This document shows, one piece after another, positions 47,913 through 56,971 of a stretch of 63,291 nucleotides of DNA. Below the pieces are notes generated by a model. The model was not told the origin of the DNA. It searched no databases and was given only the letters and a program-made list of their open reading frames with translations. Location of the stretch: assembly GCF_000422425.1 (NCBI RefSeq), contig NZ_KE383833.1:1-63291 (forward strand). The letters run 5' to 3'. Source of the stretch: Oceanospirillum beijerinckii DSM 7166 (GTDB lineage Bacteria > Pseudomonadota > Gammaproteobacteria > Pseudomonadales > Halomonadaceae). The stretch's first letter is position 1. Every line of letters starts with the position of its first letter. A program made the position numbers and the translations under genes.

Positions 47913-48977
47913 TCAACCTGCAAACCAGGGCAGACCAAAGCCCCGTCGCCCCTGTAAACCGCCAGAGTGTAACAACACAACACGACTTCCCGCAGCGACT
48001 GCCCCTATCTCACCTTCAGGCAGTTCAAGCCCCTGAAAAAAGCGATACAGCAACTTGCCGGTATATATCGGATCTAACGGCACACCGGTATCCTGATAAA
48101 ACTGATTGATCCACCGCACCAGCTCAGGGCTGACTTTACCATAACCACCAAGATGCCCATCAGTGATCAGGGTAAAATCACGGTGATCCAGAACACGGCT
48201 ATCTGAACCCGCTGAACCTGAAGAGCTCGCCTGGGCGCTACCAGAAGGGTAAACAGACTGAGCCAACTTCTGTTCCACCTCCTGGCGCAGAAAATCACCG
48301 CCCTTCAATACCGGCATGCCCAGCATCTGGTAATTTTGAGTACGCGCCGCTAACAGCCCGGCAAAGGTTCCGCCCGTGCCCATGGCACACCACAGCTGAT
48401 CAATGGCAACCGGCTCAGCCTGCAACTGCTGTTCAAGCTCCTGCCCCGGCTCCACCAAACCCAATTCAGCCAGCGCACTGCTGCCGCCCTCCGGCACCAG
48501 CAAATACCCCGGATAAGACTGCATCAACTGTTGCAACCAGTCCTCATTTTCACGCTGACGATACTCAGCACGGGTGACAAAATGGAGCTGCATGCCCCAC
48601 TGGGCCGCATCCTGCAACATCTGGCTTTTGTCGATCAGCTCCGGCTCACCACGGATCACCGCTGTCACCGGCAGTTGCAGCTCACAACAGGCTGCCGCCA
48701 AAGCATGCAGATGATTGGACCAAGCCCCACCAAAGGAGACAATACCCTTCGCTCCCTGTCGCAACGCGGCTACCAGATTGTATTTCAGCTTGTACCACTT
48801 ATTGCCCGAAATCACCGGGTGTAACAGATCCGTACGCTTTATCCATAATTGCACATCCTTCTGTGTTAACAACGGATGCTCAACAAGCTGTAAAGGTGGG
48901 GTTTGAAAGCCCTGCTCCAGCCGCTGAATCGGCTCAGGCACAGGGCTATTCAGCAAATGCTCTATAAATGGTGTCAT
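47913..48977 (-). CDS. PLP-dependent ACC deaminase/D-cysteine desulfhydrase family enzyme
   Basis: A 354-residue fold-type II PLP enzyme. The PLP lysine lies in VISGNKWYKLKYN, followed by GIVSFGGAWSNHLHALAAAC and the phosphate-cup WCAMGTGGTFAGLLA. D-cysteine desulfhydrase or a related amino-acid lyase is likely; true ACC deaminase activity cannot be decided by eye. A 20-residue Ser/Ala/Gly-rich insertion follows KLAQSVYPSG. It starts in a weak ribosome context. Confidence 0.85.
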   Translation of the reverse strand: MTPFIEHLLNSPVPEPIQRLEQGFQTPPLQLVEHPLLTQKDVQLWIKRTDLLHPVISGNKWYKLKYNLVAALRQGAKGIVSFGGAWSNHLHALAAACCELQLPVTAVIRGEPELIDKSQMLQDAAQWGMQLHFVTRAEYRQRENEDWLQQLMQSYPGYLLVPEGGSSALAELGLVEPGQELEQQLQAEPVAIDQLWCAMGTGGTFAGLLAARTQNYQMLGMPVLKGGDFLRQEVEQKLAQSVYPSGSAQASSSGSAGSDSRVLDHRDFTLITDGHLGGYGKVSPELVRWINQFYQDTGVPLDPIYTGKLLYRFFQGLELPEGEIGAVAAGSRVVLLHSGGLQGRRGFGLPWFAG

Positions 48978-49001
48978 TTAGTCTGCTTAAGGTATTTACG
49001 A

Positions 49002-49451
49002 CTATTTAAGGTGCTTGGCAAGAAAACGATCCAGGGCATTACCAAACTCCTGACGATCCCGCTGACTTAACGCCGCAGGCCCACCGGTCTGAATGCCGCT
49101 GCTGCGCAGATCTGACATAAAATCACGCATCATCAGACGCTCACGGATATTGTTTACCGTATACAGCTCGCCTCTTGGATTCAGAGCATGGCCGCCCTCT
49201 TCCAATACCTCTGCCGCCAGAGGAATATCCGCTGTAATCACCAGGTCACCCGGCTTTACCTGCTGCACGATATAGTTATCCGCCACATCAAAACCCTGCT
49301 GCACCTGAATAGCATTAATCAGGGAAGATGGCGGTACAGCCACCGACTGATTCGCCACCAGTGTTAACGGCAACGACAGACGCTGCGAGGCACGAAACAA
49401 AATCTCTTTAATCACTTTGGGGCAGGCATCGGCATCAACCCAGATATGCAT
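49002..49451 (-). CDS. yaiI: YaiI/YqxD family protein (DUF188)
   Basis: A 149-residue NYN/PIN-like protein with [40 protein letters not shown] and [17 protein letters not shown], all conserved in YaiI. The function is not established. The ATG at 49451 matches the family start; the frame opens four codons earlier at GTG. Confidence 0.9.
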   Translation of the reverse strand: MHIWVDADACPKVIKEILFRASQRLSLPLTLVANQSVAVPPSSLINAIQVQQGFDVADNYIVQQVKPGDLVITADIPLAAEVLEEGGHALNPRGELYTVNNIRERLMMRDFMSDLRSSGIQTGGPAALSQRDRQEFGNALDRFLAKHLK

Positions 49452-49724
49452 ATCAACATCCACTTAACAGAGGGCAGGAAACACAAGCTTATAGTCTTGT
49501 TATCTAAGACCTTCTATTATCAATGAAAAGGGTTGCTGATTTAAGAGGCTAAACCTTCAAAGACAGTAATTTAAAGGCTGATCTGCAAGAAGAGTTTTCA
49601 AAGAGTCTGCGTTAAAAAATCGTAGTTCAATGGCTAATATTTTACTTGCCAAAAATCTGATATACCCCGACACAACAATGACGAACAAGATAAAGCCTGG
49701 ACTCAGGCTGTACGGATCAAGCTA

Positions 49725-51203
49725 ATGACGCACGCCCATCGAAAAAGCCTGCTACTTTCTCTGCTATTTGCACTTTTTGCCCTGTGCTTATCTGTCTATT
49801 ACATCTACAGCTCCTATCAGGATGCTCATCAGCAGATTAAAACCCGGCTGGAAAACGACAGCTTTCTGATTGCCGAATGGATCAAGGGCGGCTTTACCAG
49901 CTCTGACTACTTACTGCGTGATGTCATCAGCCAGGTGGATCTGAGCGAACTACATTACCCACCCAAAGACCCGGAACAACACGCCAAACGAAAAGCCTTT
50001 CTGCGGGATAAGCTCAGCACTCTGCCCAATGGCATGTTAATGGGACTGTTTAACAGCCAATGCCTGGTGACCCATACCAACGCCAAAGATGGCTTTGATG
50101 CCAGTGACAGAGATTACTGCAAAGCCATGATGACCGAACCCGAGCGCAAGACCGTCGTCAGTCAGGCTTATACCGCCAATAATGGCCAGCTGAATATCAC
50201 CCAAGGGCGCAAGTTTGATTTTGACCAGCCCGGCTTTAAAGGCATGGCTGCCCTCGCCATCAACCCCAGCTTTTTTGCCGACCTGATGACACCGCTGAAT
50301 TACGGTAAGCAAAGCAATATCACCATCTTTGATAGCAACCTAACCTTGCTAGCGCGTAAACCTGCCGTCCCAGAAAAAATCGGCAGCAGAATTCACCAAC
50401 CCCATGCCGAAGCCTTTCTCAAAACCCGACAGAGCCATATGTTTTTGGATATAGACTCCCCAGTAGATGGCCTGAAACGCCTGTTTATCCTTCGCAACGT
50501 TGATGACCTACCCTTTCTGATTATCATCGGCGCAGCCCACCAAGAGTGGCAGGCCAACTGGCGACAACGCACAGGTATTATCCTTGTAGCCCTGTTCCTG
50601 ATCCTGTTACTGGCTGCTTTTGGTCTATACAGCTACTGGTCGGTATTGCGCCACCTGAAAGAACTGGAACGGATGAAAAGCGAAGCAGAGCAACTGGCCC
50701 GTGTCGATATGCTCACCGGCGTCTCTAACCGCCGCGACTTTACCGAAAAAGCCGAGATCTGCTTTGCCCACTTTAAACGCCATAATAATCCGCTGTCAGT
50801 GATTATGCTGGACGCCGATCACTTTAAACACATCAACGACCACTACGGCCACCATGTCGGCGATCAGGTATTACAACAACTGGGCAGCACACTAAAAAAC
50901 ACCCTACGCACCAGTGATATCAACGGCCGTTTAGGCGGCGAAGAGTTTGCTGCCGTCTTACCCGATACCAGCCTGGAACAAGCTCAATTACTGGCTGAAC
51001 GCCTAAGAAGTAAAATCGAGGAAATCAGCATCGACACAGATCAAGGCCCGGTACACTGCACCGCCAGCTTTGGTGTTGCTCAGGCGAATAACGATGATAG
51101 TTTCCATACCCTATTTAAACGCGCTGATGATGCGATGTATCGCGCAAAAGCCAAGGGAAGGAATCGGGTTGAGGTTGAGGTAGTGGATAGAGTTGTAGGG
51201 TAG
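49725..51203 (+). CDS. Membrane diguanylate cyclase with Cache sensor
   Basis: A 492-residue inner-membrane protein: helix at 10-30, a periplasmic double-Cache-like domain, a second helix near 285-305, then GGDEF. The cyclase domain has DMLTGVSNRRDF, VIMLDADHFKHINDHYGH and the active site GRLGGEEFAAVLPD. It should make c-di-GMP. An inhibitory-site RxxD is not at its usual place. Single gene upstream of hicAB. Confidence 0.93.
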   Translation: MTHAHRKSLLLSLLFALFALCLSVYYIYSSYQDAHQQIKTRLENDSFLIAEWIKGGFTSSDYLLRDVISQVDLSELHYPPKDPEQHAKRKAFLRDKLSTLPNGMLMGLFNSQCLVTHTNAKDGFDASDRDYCKAMMTEPERKTVVSQAYTANNGQLNITQGRKFDFDQPGFKGMAALAINPSFFADLMTPLNYGKQSNITIFDSNLTLLARKPAVPEKIGSRIHQPHAEAFLKTRQSHMFLDIDSPVDGLKRLFILRNVDDLPFLIIIGAAHQEWQANWRQRTGIILVALFLILLLAAFGLYSYWSVLRHLKELERMKSEAEQLARVDMLTGVSNRRDFTEKAEICFAHFKRHNNPLSVIMLDADHFKHINDHYGHHVGDQVLQQLGSTLKNTLRTSDINGRLGGEEFAAVLPDTSLEQAQLLAERLRSKIEEISIDTDQGPVHCTASFGVAQANNDDSFHTLFKRADDAMYRAKAKGRNRVEVEVVDRVVG

Positions 51204-51233
51204 ATAATCCACAAGGCATTTAAGCATGGAGGC

Positions 51234-51256
51234 AGTATCGATATTGATACTATAAT
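51234..51256 (+). promoter_or_regulatory. Operator and -10 box of hicAB
   Basis: The inverted repeat AGTATC-GATATT-GATACT (51234-51251) abuts a perfect TATAAT (51251-51256), 34 nt upstream of the hicA start. Its position suits HicB autorepression. Confidence 0.65.
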
Positions 51257-51289
51257 AGCAATGTAAAACCTAAGGATATTCTTAAGCAG

Positions 51290-51514
51290 ATGAGAAACAG
51301 CCCTCAAGATGTGCGTTTCTCAGATCTATGCAAAATATGTGATCTCTACTTTGGCCCAGCCAGACAATCAGGCTCTAGTCATAGAGTGTATAAAACGCCT
51401 TGGCCCGGAGATCCCAGAGTAAATATCCAAAACACCAAAGGCAAAGCAAAGCCTTATCAGGTCAAACAGGTGCTACTGGCTATTAAACGTCTGGAGGAAA
51501 CAAAACATGGCTAA
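51290..51514 (+). CDS. hicA: HicA-family toxin
   Basis: A 74-residue protein with the dsRBD-like HicA core: SGSSHRVYKTPWPGDPRVNI (catalytic His in GSSHRV) and GKAKPYQVKQVLLAIKRLE. HicA toxins are mRNA interferases. Its end overlaps hicB by 8 nt, toxin first. The operator is directly upstream. Confidence 0.88.
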   Translation: MRNSPQDVRFSDLCKICDLYFGPARQSGSSHRVYKTPWPGDPRVNIQNTKGKAKPYQVKQVLLAIKRLEETKHG

Positions 51515-51833
51515 CTTTGTTGACCACTATGCCTATCGCGTGATCTGGTCGGAAGAAGATCAGGAACATGTCGGGCTATGTACAGAGTTCCCCAGCTTAA
51601 GCTGGCTGGCTGATAGCCCAGAAGCCGCTTTGTCAGGCATACGTCAATTAGTGAGTGACTGCGTTGAAGATATGCAGGCCAATAATGAAACCATTCCCGA
51701 AGTGATTTCAACAAAGCAATACAGCGGCAAGTTTATGGTACGCATTCCACCGGAAACCCACCGCCTATTGGCAATGCAAGCCGCTGAATCTGGTATTAGC
51801 TTAAATAGATTGGTTGCCAGTAAGTTACAGTAA
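51507..51833 (+). CDS. hicB: HicB-family antitoxin with ribbon-helix-helix tail
   Basis: A 108-residue antitoxin. The N-terminal partial RNase H-like domain reads YRVIWSEEDQEHVGLCTEFP and LSWLADSPEAALSGI. The C-terminal RHH DNA-binding part is GKFMVRIPPETHRLLAMQAA. It neutralises HicA and probably represses the operon. It is convergent with the FGE gene, 93 nt away. Confidence 0.9.
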   Translation: MANFVDHYAYRVIWSEEDQEHVGLCTEFPSLSWLADSPEAALSGIRQLVSDCVEDMQANNETIPEVISTKQYSGKFMVRIPPETHRLLAMQAAESGISLNRLVASKLQ

Positions 51834-51926
51834 AAATTTCCGCCGCGGCACCCGGTATCAGGCCTATTCGCTGCTCCGCTACGCTCACCGGCCCGAACCT
51901 GGGCTTGCGGCCTTTTCGGCTACGCC

Positions 51927-52841
51927 TCACTGTAGCTCAGGACCCAGGGACAAACGAAAGCCGATGCTGTCGCTACGGTGACCAGCCGGGTCGCGGTTGC
52001 GGTAGGCCGAACGGCAGCGACGGCCGTCATAAGACCAGGAGCCGCCACGGCCAACAAAGCTCTGCTGTTTTTTCTGCTCTTGTTCTTCTTCCTCACTACT
52101 CTGGTGAGCCTGCGCTACCAATTGCAGCGACTGATTTTGCAGTTCTGGTTGATCCTGACCGACCGTTACACGAATAGGCTCTATACCTAAATTTTCCTGC
52201 CAAGGATCTAAGCACCACTCCCAGACATTACCGTGCATATCGTATAACCCCCAGGGGTTTACCGGATAATCCCCCTTGGCATTGGTTTGCTTGCGCGCCT
52301 GCTCAGGATTATCCCATTCTGTTTTCTCTCCCCAATTCCACTCTCCATCATAGTTCACCCATGACAAATCCAACGAATCACCAAACCAGAAAGCGCTGTC
52401 TGTACCCGCCCGGCAAGCATACTCCCACTGGCTTTCCATGGGCAGATAAGCATTAAGCGCAGGGTGAGCTTGATTCAGTGTTGCAATAAATTTTTGAGCA
52501 TCTAGCCAACTGACCGTTTCAACCGGTAGAAGAGTGCTATTTTCTGCTTGTTGAAACTTACTGGGGTTCTCGCCCATCACGGCCTGATATAACGCTTGAG
52601 TAACCGGGAAATCCCCCAGCCAAAAGCCTTCGGTAAAAGTGACTTGATGTAGATCTTCCCAGTTAAATCGGCCTTTCTCATCTTCAGGTGAACCCATCAT
52701 AAAACGGCCCGGTGGAATCCAGCGGAAGATGTAATCAATGCCTTTGTAACACAGGCTCATCCATAACCCGTATTGATCCTGCCCCCATTCCTTAGCCCAA
52801 GGTGCGGGAAATATGGGTGGAGCTTTGGGGTGTCTAGACAT
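51927..52841 (-). CDS. FGE/C-type-lectin-like hypervariable protein (putative DGR target)
   Basis: A 304-residue FGE-fold protein: IFRWIPPGRFMMGSPEDE, VTQALYQAVMGENPSKF, ESQWEYACRAGT and NPWGLYDMHGNVWEWC. A Gln/Glu-rich linker (about 230-262) precedes the terminal GGSWSYDGRRCRSAYR ... IGFRL. The two cysteines of active FGEs in this loop are not in place, so a binding rather than oxidising role is likely. The last 32 codons before SLGPELQ form a putative DGR variable region (separate entry). An AAGGA site precedes the ATG. It follows the vWA-FGE gene by 123 nt. Confidence 0.88.
   Translation of the reverse strand: MSRHPKAPPIFPAPWAKEWGQDQYGLWMSLCYKGIDYIFRWIPPGRFMMGSPEDEKGRFNWEDLHQVTFTEGFWLGDFPVTQALYQAVMGENPSKFQQAENSTLLPVETVSWLDAQKFIATLNQAHPALNAYLPMESQWEYACRAGTDSAFWFGDSLDLSWVNYDGEWNWGEKTEWDNPEQARKQTNAKGDYPVNPWGLYDMHGNVWEWCLDPWQENLGIEPIRVTVGQDQPELQNQSLQLVAQAHQSSEEEEQEQKKQQSFVGRGGSWSYDGRRCRSAYRNRDPAGHRSDSIGFRLSLGPELQ
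51951..52046 (-). repeat. Putative DGR variable region VR1
   Basis: 96 nt from GGCGGCTCCTGG to the codon TTG, ending seven codons before the stop. It aligns without gaps to 52992-53087; the 20 differing bases fall in 14 codons, 18 at positions 1-2. A small hairpin GCTAC-8 nt-GTAGC (51919-51936) lies just downstream across the stop; DGR targets often have one, but here it is weak. Confidence 0.72.
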
Positions 52842-52964
52842 AGTAAAAGTCCTTATTCATGAAGTTTCTTAGCTCTGCTTCCCCAATTCTTCCGCTCATC
52901 TAGAAGCTATTTATACCAAGACCCCTTTGGCTCATTCTTTTCTTCAATTAGTCCTTACTGGCTT

Positions 52965-55928
52965 TCAGCTCGGCAACTCAAGACCTAGGGTCAAACGAAA
53001 GCCGATGACGCCGTGACAGAGATCTGCCGGGTCATCGAAGCGGCAGGCCGAACGGCAGTGACGGCCGTTAACAGCCCAGGAGCCGCCGCGGCTAGGATGC
53101 CATACTGCTTCATCTTTATTTAACCAGCCGAACTCCTGTTGGCCTGGATCACTTACAGCACTGCCAGCTTGATACTTTCGCAGACCATTATCCTGACACC
53201 ATTCCCAGAGATTACCGTGCATCTCATACAACCCCCAAGGATTCTCCGGTAAGCTTTTCACGGGTACTGTTTTCCCACGGTCTTGGCTTTTTTCGCCTTG
53301 GTTATAAGGACTGGAACCATCAAAGTTCACCTGTTCCGAGTGGATCTGCTCACCAAAACTAAAAGGTGTTGTGGTCCCCGCCCGACAAGCATATTCCCAT
53401 TGCGCTTCTGTCGGTAAGCTGATGTTAAGCGCGGGATATTGGGCTTTGACCTTCTGGATAAACTGCCAGCAATTGAGCCAACTGACTGAATCCACCGGGT
53501 TCTGTTCACCTTCAAAATGGCTGGGGTTATCGCCCATAACCGCTTGCCACAATGCTTGTGTGGTACAGGTATCTGCCAGCCAGTAGCCCTGAGTTAAAGT
53601 GACCTGGTGTTGGGTTTCATTATCTTCTCGTTCTGCTTCTTCAGCGGGAGAACCCATCATAAAAGTACCGGGCTCGATATAACGGAAGCGTTGGGTAATG
53701 CCAAAGAGATTAAGGTCCGCATAAAGGCCGTATTGGTCGCTGTTAAGACTAACGGTATCATTTAACAGCTGATCTGAAACCAGATCTTGTCGCCACATAG
53801 AAAAGGATTCACGTGTCAATTTTCCACTAACCTTACCGGTTACACCGAGGCCATGGGTTATGTGAGCTTCATCCTCTCGAACTGTAGAAAATGATTCTGA
53901 AGGGATTTCTTTAGAGGGTTGAAGCGGCATATCTACTTTAGAAATCTCCCCCCCATACACCATTGTAAAGTCAGCCCCATTAAGGGTTAACCCTGCTTTT
54001 AAGCTGTGATTGAGAAAACCAATTTGATTAGCCCAAGTTGGCTTTTCGATTGGCTTATAGGCCCTTTTTTCTACACCAGTGTCTAGCAAAAAGCTTTGAA
54101 GACCATAATGCCCCTCAGTAACCGGTAACTTGTAGTCCGCGAGAGAAGCAAACTCAATAAAAAGCCTTTTCTCATCGTCACTATAAAATAAACGGGATCT
54201 GTAACAGTCAAACTCATCAATCCTGACGCCCCGAGTAAGATCACTCTCAACCTCATTAACGTAATCTTTCTTCCTTAACCACACATCAGAGCCCAATAGC
54301 CAAACTTCAAGGTGGTAAGTGCCTGACTGTTCTGCCGTTAACGACTGGATAATATCAGTGTTATATTCCGGTGGAATTGACTGACCTTGCTTAATGCGCT
54401 CCTGTTCTGCTGCAACGTAGAGCACTGTAGCGTAGTCATTCTCTTTTTTGCTACTGGTAGATAACCGGGAAAGGTGGCGGTGGGCATAGCTTGTAAGATT
54501 ACTGCTTTGACCTGAGTAAGAGGTATGAGCAAGGCGCTGCATAAACCCCTTTGCCCAATCAATTTCAGCTTGCCAATCCTTGCTAGCCAAACCTGTTATA
54601 GCATCCAAGTTAATCAGCTCTTCCGCCCATACACCTTTAAATTGATTACGGTGATGTTTTGCGATGCAGTTTAGTACTGCATTGCGAAGGTTATGTTTTT
54701 CTTGGGCAAAAAGCTGCTGATAGTATTCTTTTCGATCTGCCTTGATGGCTAATGCCGTGTAGCCAAATTGAATCTCTGGATGGTTTGCGATCAGGGCTTC
54801 TATACCTGATTCAAGATCCAATAACTGGATCACTTCACGCAATAACTCAGGTTCTATATGAGTGGTAATAGACAGTGCAGACAAGACACGCTGTACATCA
54901 GACAATGTCTTGTCTTTAGCAACAAGGCTGGGATTAGCCACAAGCGGGCCACGATTACACCAGATGACCTGTTTAACGTATTGTCTAATACGCGAGCATT
55001 GGTAACTCTGGGGAATTGGGCTTAATGCAACTGGTACGATACCCTGTTGATTAAGGTGCTGTAAAAAGCTTAACCAGCTACGACGAGTACGGCTATCGGC
55101 GTCTGTTAATTGCCCCATATCACTTAGGATCAGCACTTCGGCATCACTATCCAGCCTTTGCCAACTATCCCGGTAGCTGTCGTCTTCGTGATCGTTTTTA
55201 CCTAACGGCCAAAGGTTATAACTCTCGCCTGGTAGATCTTTAAACTCCCTGATCTCCAACCCCATTGCGCCCATTACCTTGATAATACCCTGACATAACA
55301 GGGCCATATCATAGTGATAGTTGATCAAGCGGTTACTGGTATCGGCTAAAACATATAAACGACTGGCTGGTACTTGATGACGTTGATAGGGCAGAGAATA
55401 CAGTGGTTGGCATTGAGAAACCTGGCGGATAAGGCGTTTAATATCTAAGCGCTTACCCAGGTTATGAGTTAAAAAGCGGCGGATAAAATCCCGTTGACGG
55501 CTTTTATTGAATATGGGCTGAAAGGGTATCGTTTCTGCACTGCTATCAATGGCAAGATCATCATCGGTAAGGCCTTGCTCACCAATGATATGGTTGATTT
55601 TCTGCTCAGGACTTTGTTTCAGATCGCCATACACTTCTACAGAATTCAGCGCCAGAAAAGACCAGTTAAAATCTGTCTCTTCATTCTCGGTTTCTATCTG
55701 ATCAATCAGCTCTTGATCTGTGACCTCTGTATCTGGCGAGTTATCCTCGAAAGGCATTTCAGGCAATAGGGATAGTAAATCATCCAAAGTGGGGACAGCA
55801 TCTATACGCTCAAATCCCAGTGTCTTAAGCACATTATCTGGCAGATCATTCTGCCCTGAACGCGCTAAAGCACGTACCAGTTCTCCGCGATAACACTGAG
55901 CACCCTTCGCCTGATATTTGGTCGCCAT
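52965..55928 (-). CDS. vWA-like protein with C-terminal FGE hypervariable domain
   Basis: A 987-residue cytosolic protein. Residues 1-180 are acidic and mostly helical. Residues 190-325 look like a vWA domain (RLYVLADTSNRLINYHYD with a MIDAS-like D-T-S, and EVLILSDMGQLTDADSRTRR). The middle (330-735) is unassigned. Residues 740-987 are an FGE/CLec domain (FRYIEPGTFMMGSP, TEAQWEYACRAGT, NPWGLYEMHGNLWEWC) ending in the variable GGSWAVNGRHCRSACR ... GVIGFRL. It starts 1 nt into the MoxR stop (TAATG), so it is coupled to its ATPase. Confidence 0.82.
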   Translation of the reverse strand: MATKYQAKGAQCYRGELVRALARSGQNDLPDNVLKTLGFERIDAVPTLDDLLSLLPEMPFEDNSPDTEVTDQELIDQIETENEETDFNWSFLALNSVEVYGDLKQSPEQKINHIIGEQGLTDDDLAIDSSAETIPFQPIFNKSRQRDFIRRFLTHNLGKRLDIKRLIRQVSQCQPLYSLPYQRHQVPASRLYVLADTSNRLINYHYDMALLCQGIIKVMGAMGLEIREFKDLPGESYNLWPLGKNDHEDDSYRDSWQRLDSDAEVLILSDMGQLTDADSRTRRSWLSFLQHLNQQGIVPVALSPIPQSYQCSRIRQYVKQVIWCNRGPLVANPSLVAKDKTLSDVQRVLSALSITTHIEPELLREVIQLLDLESGIEALIANHPEIQFGYTALAIKADRKEYYQQLFAQEKHNLRNAVLNCIAKHHRNQFKGVWAEELINLDAITGLASKDWQAEIDWAKGFMQRLAHTSYSGQSSNLTSYAHRHLSRLSTSSKKENDYATVLYVAAEQERIKQGQSIPPEYNTDIIQSLTAEQSGTYHLEVWLLGSDVWLRKKDYVNEVESDLTRGVRIDEFDCYRSRLFYSDDEKRLFIEFASLADYKLPVTEGHYGLQSFLLDTGVEKRAYKPIEKPTWANQIGFLNHSLKAGLTLNGADFTMVYGGEISKVDMPLQPSKEIPSESFSTVREDEAHITHGLGVTGKVSGKLTRESFSMWRQDLVSDQLLNDTVSLNSDQYGLYADLNLFGITQRFRYIEPGTFMMGSPAEEAEREDNETQHQVTLTQGYWLADTCTTQALWQAVMGDNPSHFEGEQNPVDSVSWLNCWQFIQKVKAQYPALNISLPTEAQWEYACRAGTTTPFSFGEQIHSEQVNFDGSSPYNQGEKSQDRGKTVPVKSLPENPWGLYEMHGNLWEWCQDNGLRKYQAGSAVSDPGQQEFGWLNKDEAVWHPSRGGSWAVNGRHCRSACRFDDPADLCHGVIGFRLTLGLELPS
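52992..53087 (-). repeat. Putative DGR variable region VR2
   Basis: 96 nt collinear with VR1, nine codons before the stop. Codon 7 is AAC here and GAC in VR1; codon 17 is AAC in VR1 and TTC here: the unmutated AAC form survives in one copy each time. Invariant codons are identical even at silent positions. Confidence 0.72.
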
Positions 55929-56971
55929 TAGTTTGCCTTATTGAGCACAAATTTCTGGATATTTTGTAGCAGACTCAACTGCTCATTGGAGCGTTCGGGC
56001 TCACCTTTTATATCAACCATTTCATCCAATGCGGATAACAGATCAAGATACTCGGCCAAACCCGGCTTCACAGCCAAAGCCTTTTGTCGGTCTTCAATCA
56101 GCTGCTGGGCGGCTTTGCTTAATACCTCATCGCTACAAGCATCTTGATCAAAGTGAACACGAGCCCGCTGGGCTAACCACTCTTCGGTGTTGTCTTTATC
56201 AATTTTCAGATGCAGAACCAAACAGCGGCGCAGGAAGGCTGGAGGCAATTCACGCTCATCATTGGTGGTGATAATGACTAAAGGCTGCTTTGCCTTATCT
56301 TCGGTATGAATGGTGTCACCGGTTTGAGGTACGGTAAAACCGCCATTACCCAATACTTCCAGCAAGCTATTCGGTAGAGAGGGGTCAGCTTTATCAATCT
56401 CGTCGATCAGTAGTACCACGCCTTGATCGGCTTTCTCTTCATCTGCCATTTTGGGCTTAAAGACCTTGTGGCGGCATTTTTCGTATTGCACTGAAGCGTG
56501 TTGCCAGTTAAACGCCCACCACAATACACCGGGGTTGAGATAGTTATTGGGGTTTAGGGCATCGCCTCTTTTTACGATAGTCTTATCAGCTTTCGGGTTT
56601 GTACTTTCCTTTTGTAGATCTGAGCTTTCAGACTGAGTTTCGTCTTCGTTAACTGCACAGAAATCACTGCCAAGCTGGGCGTCATTTAAACGAGAAACCA
56701 GATCCATACGCCACAATAGATCCTGCCCTTCGGTATTTACGTTAATCACTTCGGCAATAAAAGCTCTACCCAACTCGGCAGCAGCTGCACGGGCTAGATA
56801 ACTTTTCCCCAAACCCGGTTCGCCTTTTACTAACAATGGGCGGCCTGTAGCTAAAGCCATTTCTAAGGCATAGGCGGAGTCTTTGCATAACAGGTATGAG
56901 CTGTTAGGCCAGGAGCCGCAGGTGGGGATTTCTATCTCTTGACCGGGTTTAAACTCTTTGAGAATTTTCAC
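55928..56971 (-). CDS. MoxR-family AAA+ ATPase
   Basis: A 347-residue AAA+ chaperone. Walker A is VKGEPGLGKSYLARA (Lys56), Walker B VVLLIDEIDKADPSLPNSL (186-191 core), sensor 1 IITTNDERELPPAF, and an Arg-finger region FLRRC. MoxR ATPases work with vWA proteins, here the next gene. A charged insert (ETQSESSDLQKES) sits between Walker A and B. ATGA overlap with the protease gene upstream and TAATG with the vWA gene downstream make a tight translational unit. Confidence 0.93.
   Translation of the reverse strand: MKILKEFKPGQEIEIPTCGSWPNSSYLLCKDSAYALEMALATGRPLLVKGEPGLGKSYLARAAAAELGRAFIAEVINVNTEGQDLLWRMDLVSRLNDAQLGSDFCAVNEDETQSESSDLQKESTNPKADKTIVKRGDALNPNNYLNPGVLWWAFNWQHASVQYEKCRHKVFKPKMADEEKADQGVVLLIDEIDKADPSLPNSLLEVLGNGGFTVPQTGDTIHTEDKAKQPLVIITTNDERELPPAFLRRCLVLHLKIDKDNTEEWLAQRARVHFDQDACSDEVLSKAAQQLIEDRQKALAVKPGLAEYLDLLSALDEMVDIKGEPERSNEQLSLLQNIQKFVLNKAN

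Noticed and set aside
51838-51926. DGR template repeat in the GC-rich hicB-FGE gap
   Set aside because: The gap does not align with the variable regions; it lacks the GGCGGCTCCTGG framework.
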